Below are positions 61,296 through 64,000 of a stretch of DNA of 64,000 bases, one piece after another. The stretch lies in the NCBI GenBank assembly GCA_037388505.1, contig JARRKC010000014.1:8829-72828 (forward strand). Reading direction: 5' to 3'. Source of the stretch: JARRKC01 sp037388505 (GTDB lineage: Bacteria > Acidobacteriota > UBA6911 > RPQK01 > JAPXNP01). The translations under genes were made by a program, and so were the position numbers. Below the pieces are notes generated by a model that searched no databases, was not told the origin of the DNA, and saw nothing but the letters and a program-made list of their open reading frames with translations. Within the stretch, counting starts at the first letter, position 1. Each line of letters starts with the position of its first letter.

Positions 61296-63890
61296 GTGAA
61301 ACGCATCGTCGGTATCTCATTAGTCTGGTTGTTCACCACATGCCTGTTTGGACAGTCCAACCAGCAGGCACCTTACATGAATCCTGATCTCTCGCCGGCC
61401 AAGCGCGCGTCAGATCTCGTTTCAAAGATGACGCTGGAGGAGAAGATTCTGCAGATGCAGAACTACGCCCCCGCCATTCCAAGACTCAACATCCCGGCCT
61501 ACAACTGGTGGAGTGAAGCGCTTCACGGCGTCGCCCGCCAGGGACAGGCGACGGTCTTTACCCAGGCCGTTGGTCTCGCCGCGGCCTGGGATACGGATCT
61601 GATGTATCGAGTCGCGGACGTGATTTCTACTGAAGCGCGCGCCAAATGGAACAAATTCGAGCGCTCCGGGGCCACGATTCCGGAAAGGTTTGGCAGCAGC
61701 TCGGCCGGCCTGACCTATTGGTCTCCGAACATCAACATCTTCCGGGATCCCCGCTGGGGACGAGGTCAGGAAACCTATGGGGAAGATCCCTATCTCACCA
61801 GTGAAATCGGCGTCGCCTTCGTCAAGGGGATGCAGGGGAATGATCCGCACTACCTCAAGGTCGTCGCTACCCCCAAGCATTACGCTGTTCACAGCGGCCC
61901 GGAACCCCTTCGGCATGAGTTCGACGCCGTCGTGAGTGAAAGCGATCTGGTCAATACCTACCTGCCCGCCTTCAAGGCAACCATCGAGGAGGGCAAGGCC
62001 GAATCGATCATGTGCTGCTACAACAGCGTCGACGGGAAGCCTGGCTGCGCCAGCGATATGCTGCTCCAGAAGTACCTGCGAGACAGTTGGGGCTTCAACG
62101 GCTACGTTGTCAGCGATTGCGGCGCCATCCGGGATATCTTCCAAAACCATCACTATACGGATTCCCTCGGCATGGCCTCCGTCGTGGCGGTCAAGGCCGG
62201 AACCGACCTCACCTGCGGACGGGAATACGCGAGCCTGGTCGATGAGGTCAAGGCCGGAAACATCTCCGAGGATGACATCAACCAGGCGGTCGAGCGGCTG
62301 TTCATCGCCCGTTTCAAACTCGGCATGTTCGATCCTCCGGATCGGGTGCCGTTCTCGAAACTCGGCGATGCCGAGATCGATTCCGCAAAGCATCGTCAGT
62401 TGGCGCTCGAGGCGGAACGCGACGCCATCGTTCTGCTGAAGAATGAGAACCAGACGCTTCCCCTGAAATCATCAATCAAGAAGATCGCCGTCATCGGTCC
62501 CTCGGCCGATGATCCCGTCGGTCTCCTGGGTAATTACAACGGAGTGTCCTCGAAGCAGGTCACCCCATTGGAAGGAATCGAAGCTCACTACCAGGGGAAG
62601 GCTGAAGTCCAGTATCGCCTGGGTGCGTCCTATACTTCGGTAAGCCCGGCGCCCCTTTCCGCCTGGACCTTGACTCCGCCCACCGGCTCGGGCCATGGCC
62701 TGCTTGCAGAGTATTTCGACAATCCCGATCTGCAGGGTGCCCCCAAACTGGAGCGTGTCGAAAAGAGGGTGTATCTCGAGTACGACAGGAACGTTCCCGA
62801 GATCACGGCAGCCATCCCGGACCACGGCTACTCCGTTCGTTGGACCGCCACTCTCAAGGCCCCGTATGCAGGCGACTACACCTTCGCCATCCGCGGCTTC
62901 TCGTTCTTCTCGCGGGGAGCCTCGACCAAGATCTTCCTGGACGATAAGGAGCTCGAGTTCCCCTCCATGCAGGGACAGCGGCGGCGCAGAATGCAGCCGC
63001 CCGAGGCCCACATCACGCTGGACGCCGGCCGCGACTACGCTCTGCGGATCGAATACAAGCAGCCCGGCACCGGCGGCGGCACTCAGGTCCTTTGGATCCC
63101 TCCCGCCGCGCCCGCTCTGGCGGATGCTGTCGATCTGGTCAAGGGCGCCGATGTCGCGATTGTGTGCGTCGGCCTGAATTCGAGCCTCGAGGGCGAGGAG
63201 ATGCCTGTTGAGATCCCCGGCTTCGAGGGAGGCGACCGAACCAGCCTCGATCTGCCCGCGCCTCAGGAAAGTCTGGTCGAAGAAGCCATCAAGACGGGAA
63301 AGCCGGTCGTCGTCGTCCTGACCAGCGGCAGCGCCATCGCGGCGAACTACGCCGCCGAGCACGCCGCTGCGCTTCTCGAAGCTTGGTATGGAGGAGAAGA
63401 GCTGGGAACGGCCCTCGCTCAGACTCTGGCCGGCGAGAATAATCCGGCCGGACGCCTTCCCGTGACTTTCTACAAAAGCGTCGATCAGCTGCCCCCCTTC
63501 ACGGACTACGACATGCAGGGCCACACCTACCGCTACTTCAAGGGTGATCCTCTGTACAGCTTCGGCTACGGCCTGAGCTATTCGAGTTTCGACTATTCGG
63601 GCCTCAACGCGAAACGCACCGGCGACGGAGCGGAAGTCTCGGTCCAGGTGAAGAACACGTCCGGCCGGGATGGGGATGAAGTCGTTCAGGTGTACGTCTC
63701 GGGAAGCGGACTGGCCGGTGATCCCATTCGTCAGCTGGCCGGATTTCAGAGGATTCACCTCAAAGCCGGTGCCACGCAGCAGGTGCAGTTCAAACTGAAC
63801 GCGAGCCAGCTGCCGAAGGAGAACACGAAGATCAGCGTGGGAGGCGGTCAGCCGCTCGACGGCATCCCCTACGTCGAAACAACGCTGTAG
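61296..63890 (+). CDS. Secreted GH3 glycoside hydrolase with PA14 insert, copy 2
   Basis: An 864-residue paralogue of the gene upstream with the same domain order: signal peptide (MKRIVGISLVWLFTTCLFGQ), GH3 N-domain with Asp274 in VVSDCGAIRDIF, PA14 insert (GHGLLAEYFDNPDLQGAPKL), GH3 C-domain with fibronectin-like end. Long stretches are identical to copy 1 while the signal peptide, PA14 region and loops differ, so the two may be tuned to different substrates. The start is GTG with AGGAG upstream. 297 bases separate the genes, allowing a separate promoter. The last 110 bases of the window follow the stop. Confidence 0.93.
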   Translation: MKRIVGISLVWLFTTCLFGQSNQQAPYMNPDLSPAKRASDLVSKMTLEEKILQMQNYAPAIPRLNIPAYNWWSEALHGVARQGQATVFTQAVGLAAAWDTDLMYRVADVISTEARAKWNKFERSGATIPERFGSSSAGLTYWSPNINIFRDPRWGRGQETYGEDPYLTSEIGVAFVKGMQGNDPHYLKVVATPKHYAVHSGPEPLRHEFDAVVSESDLVNTYLPAFKATIEEGKAESIMCCYNSVDGKPGCASDMLLQKYLRDSWGFNGYVVSDCGAIRDIFQNHHYTDSLGMASVVAVKAGTDLTCGREYASLVDEVKAGNISEDDINQAVERLFIARFKLGMFDPPDRVPFSKLGDAEIDSAKHRQLALEAERDAIVLLKNENQTLPLKSSIKKIAVIGPSADDPVGLLGNYNGVSSKQVTPLEGIEAHYQGKAEVQYRLGASYTSVSPAPLSAWTLTPPTGSGHGLLAEYFDNPDLQGAPKLERVEKRVYLEYDRNVPEITAAIPDHGYSVRWTATLKAPYAGDYTFAIRGFSFFSRGASTKIFLDDKELEFPSMQGQRRRRMQPPEAHITLDAGRDYALRIEYKQPGTGGGTQVLWIPPAAPALADAVDLVKGADVAIVCVGLNSSLEGEEMPVEIPGFEGGDRTSLDLPAPQESLVEEAIKTGKPVVVVLTSGSAIAANYAAEHAAALLEAWYGGEELGTALAQTLAGENNPAGRLPVTFYKSVDQLPPFTDYDMQGHTYRYFKGDPLYSFGYGLSYSSFDYSGLNAKRTGDGAEVSVQVKNTSGRDGDEVVQVYVSGSGLAGDPIRQLAGFQRIHLKAGATQQVQFKLNASQLPKENTKISVGGGQPLDGIPYVETTL

Positions 63891-63910
63891 GACAGCCTAC
63901 CAGGTTGTCC
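63890..63910. terminator. Hairpin after GH3 copy 2
   Basis: GGACAGCCT and AGGTTGTCC pair with one G-T wobble around a three-base loop, starting within the stop codon. It corresponds to the perfect hairpin after copy 1. Confidence 0.55.
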
Positions 63911-63926
63911 CGGTGCCCCGATACAA

Positions 63927-63957
63927 CGGGAGAACCGGAGGACGGGAGAACCGGAGG
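63927..63957. repeat. Two units of the dispersed 16-bp repeat
   Basis: CGGGAGAACCGG followed by AGGACGGGAGAACCGG are units of the family on the opposite strand to 2091-2170. A perfect seven-base hairpin (GTGGCGC/GCGCCAC, 63960-63976) follows. The window ends shortly after. Confidence 0.85.
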
Positions 63958-64000
63958 CCGTGGCGCGCAGCGCCACCCGTTCTCCGGGTCACGCGTCCTC

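Overview
This 64-kb window is a GC-rich chromosomal segment from a Gram-negative (diderm) heterotroph. The first gene is the C-terminal end of an LptD-type LPS assembly protein, and TolC, HlyD and signal peptidase I genes support an outer membrane. Gene content (class II DAHP synthase, homodimeric PDH E1 with a one-lipoyl E2, GldF/GldG-like ABC genes, a bacillithiol-linked YtxJ-like protein, many secreted hydrolases, SSS symporters, short repeats between genes) fits Acidobacteriota best. That placement is inference; no rRNA or other marker was seen. I recognised no tRNA, rRNA, CRISPR array or prophage.

Layout. 1-3.8 kb: lptD end, folK, lepB, a zinc-ribbon membrane protein. 3.8-7.9 kb: aceE-aceF (pyruvate dehydrogenase) on the minus strand. 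7.9-12.6 kb: a four-gene GldA/F/G-like ABC locus ending in a DUF4340 protein. 12.8-21.8 kb: single housekeeping genes (ispG, a GerMN protein, an aminotransferase, ytxJ, a trans-sulfuration-type PLP enzyme, Smr, oligoendopeptidase F, class II aroG). 22-26 kb: a zinc alcohol dehydrogenase and a secreted M14 carboxypeptidase. 26-28.8 kb: pntAA-pntAB-pntB. 29.1-31.9 kb: a large secreted beta-rich repeat protein. 32-37.4 kb: a tightly coupled hutU-H-I-G operon for histidine breakdown to glutamate, divergent from an SSS symporter (37.5-39.5 kb) across a palindrome. 39.4-41.05 kb: an IS481-family element set among short repeats, ending in a 112-bp inverted repeat. 41-46 kb: a second Cys/Met PLP enzyme, a tandem UspA protein, a ROK kinase, an EAL-HDOD protein. 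46.2-53.6 kb: a seven-gene TetR-TolC-HlyD-ABC-ABC-permease-permease exporter operon. 53.7-55.7 kb: a second SSS symporter with a coupled 74-residue membrane protein. 55.8-58.3 kb: an unusual pair, a PaaK-like adenylating enzyme and a P-loop protein. 58.4-63.9 kb: two tandem paralogous secreted GH3/PA14 glycosidases.

The most unusual material lies between genes. A 7-9-bp repeat (core GTTCCGA) recurs at six sites, usually just past a stop codon, and in one case has been read into a protein C-terminus. A 16-bp unit (CCGGTTCTCCCGTCCT) occurs in five tandem copies at 2.1 kb and as fragments at 18.3, 44.3 and 63.9 kb. IS481-end-like 17-mers cluster on both sides of the insertion sequence.

Metabolically, the window suggests a cell that takes in amino acids, peptides and sugars (SSS, M14, PepF, Hut, GH3, ROK), funnels carbon through pyruvate dehydrogenase, and balances NADPH with a proton-translocating transhydrogenase.
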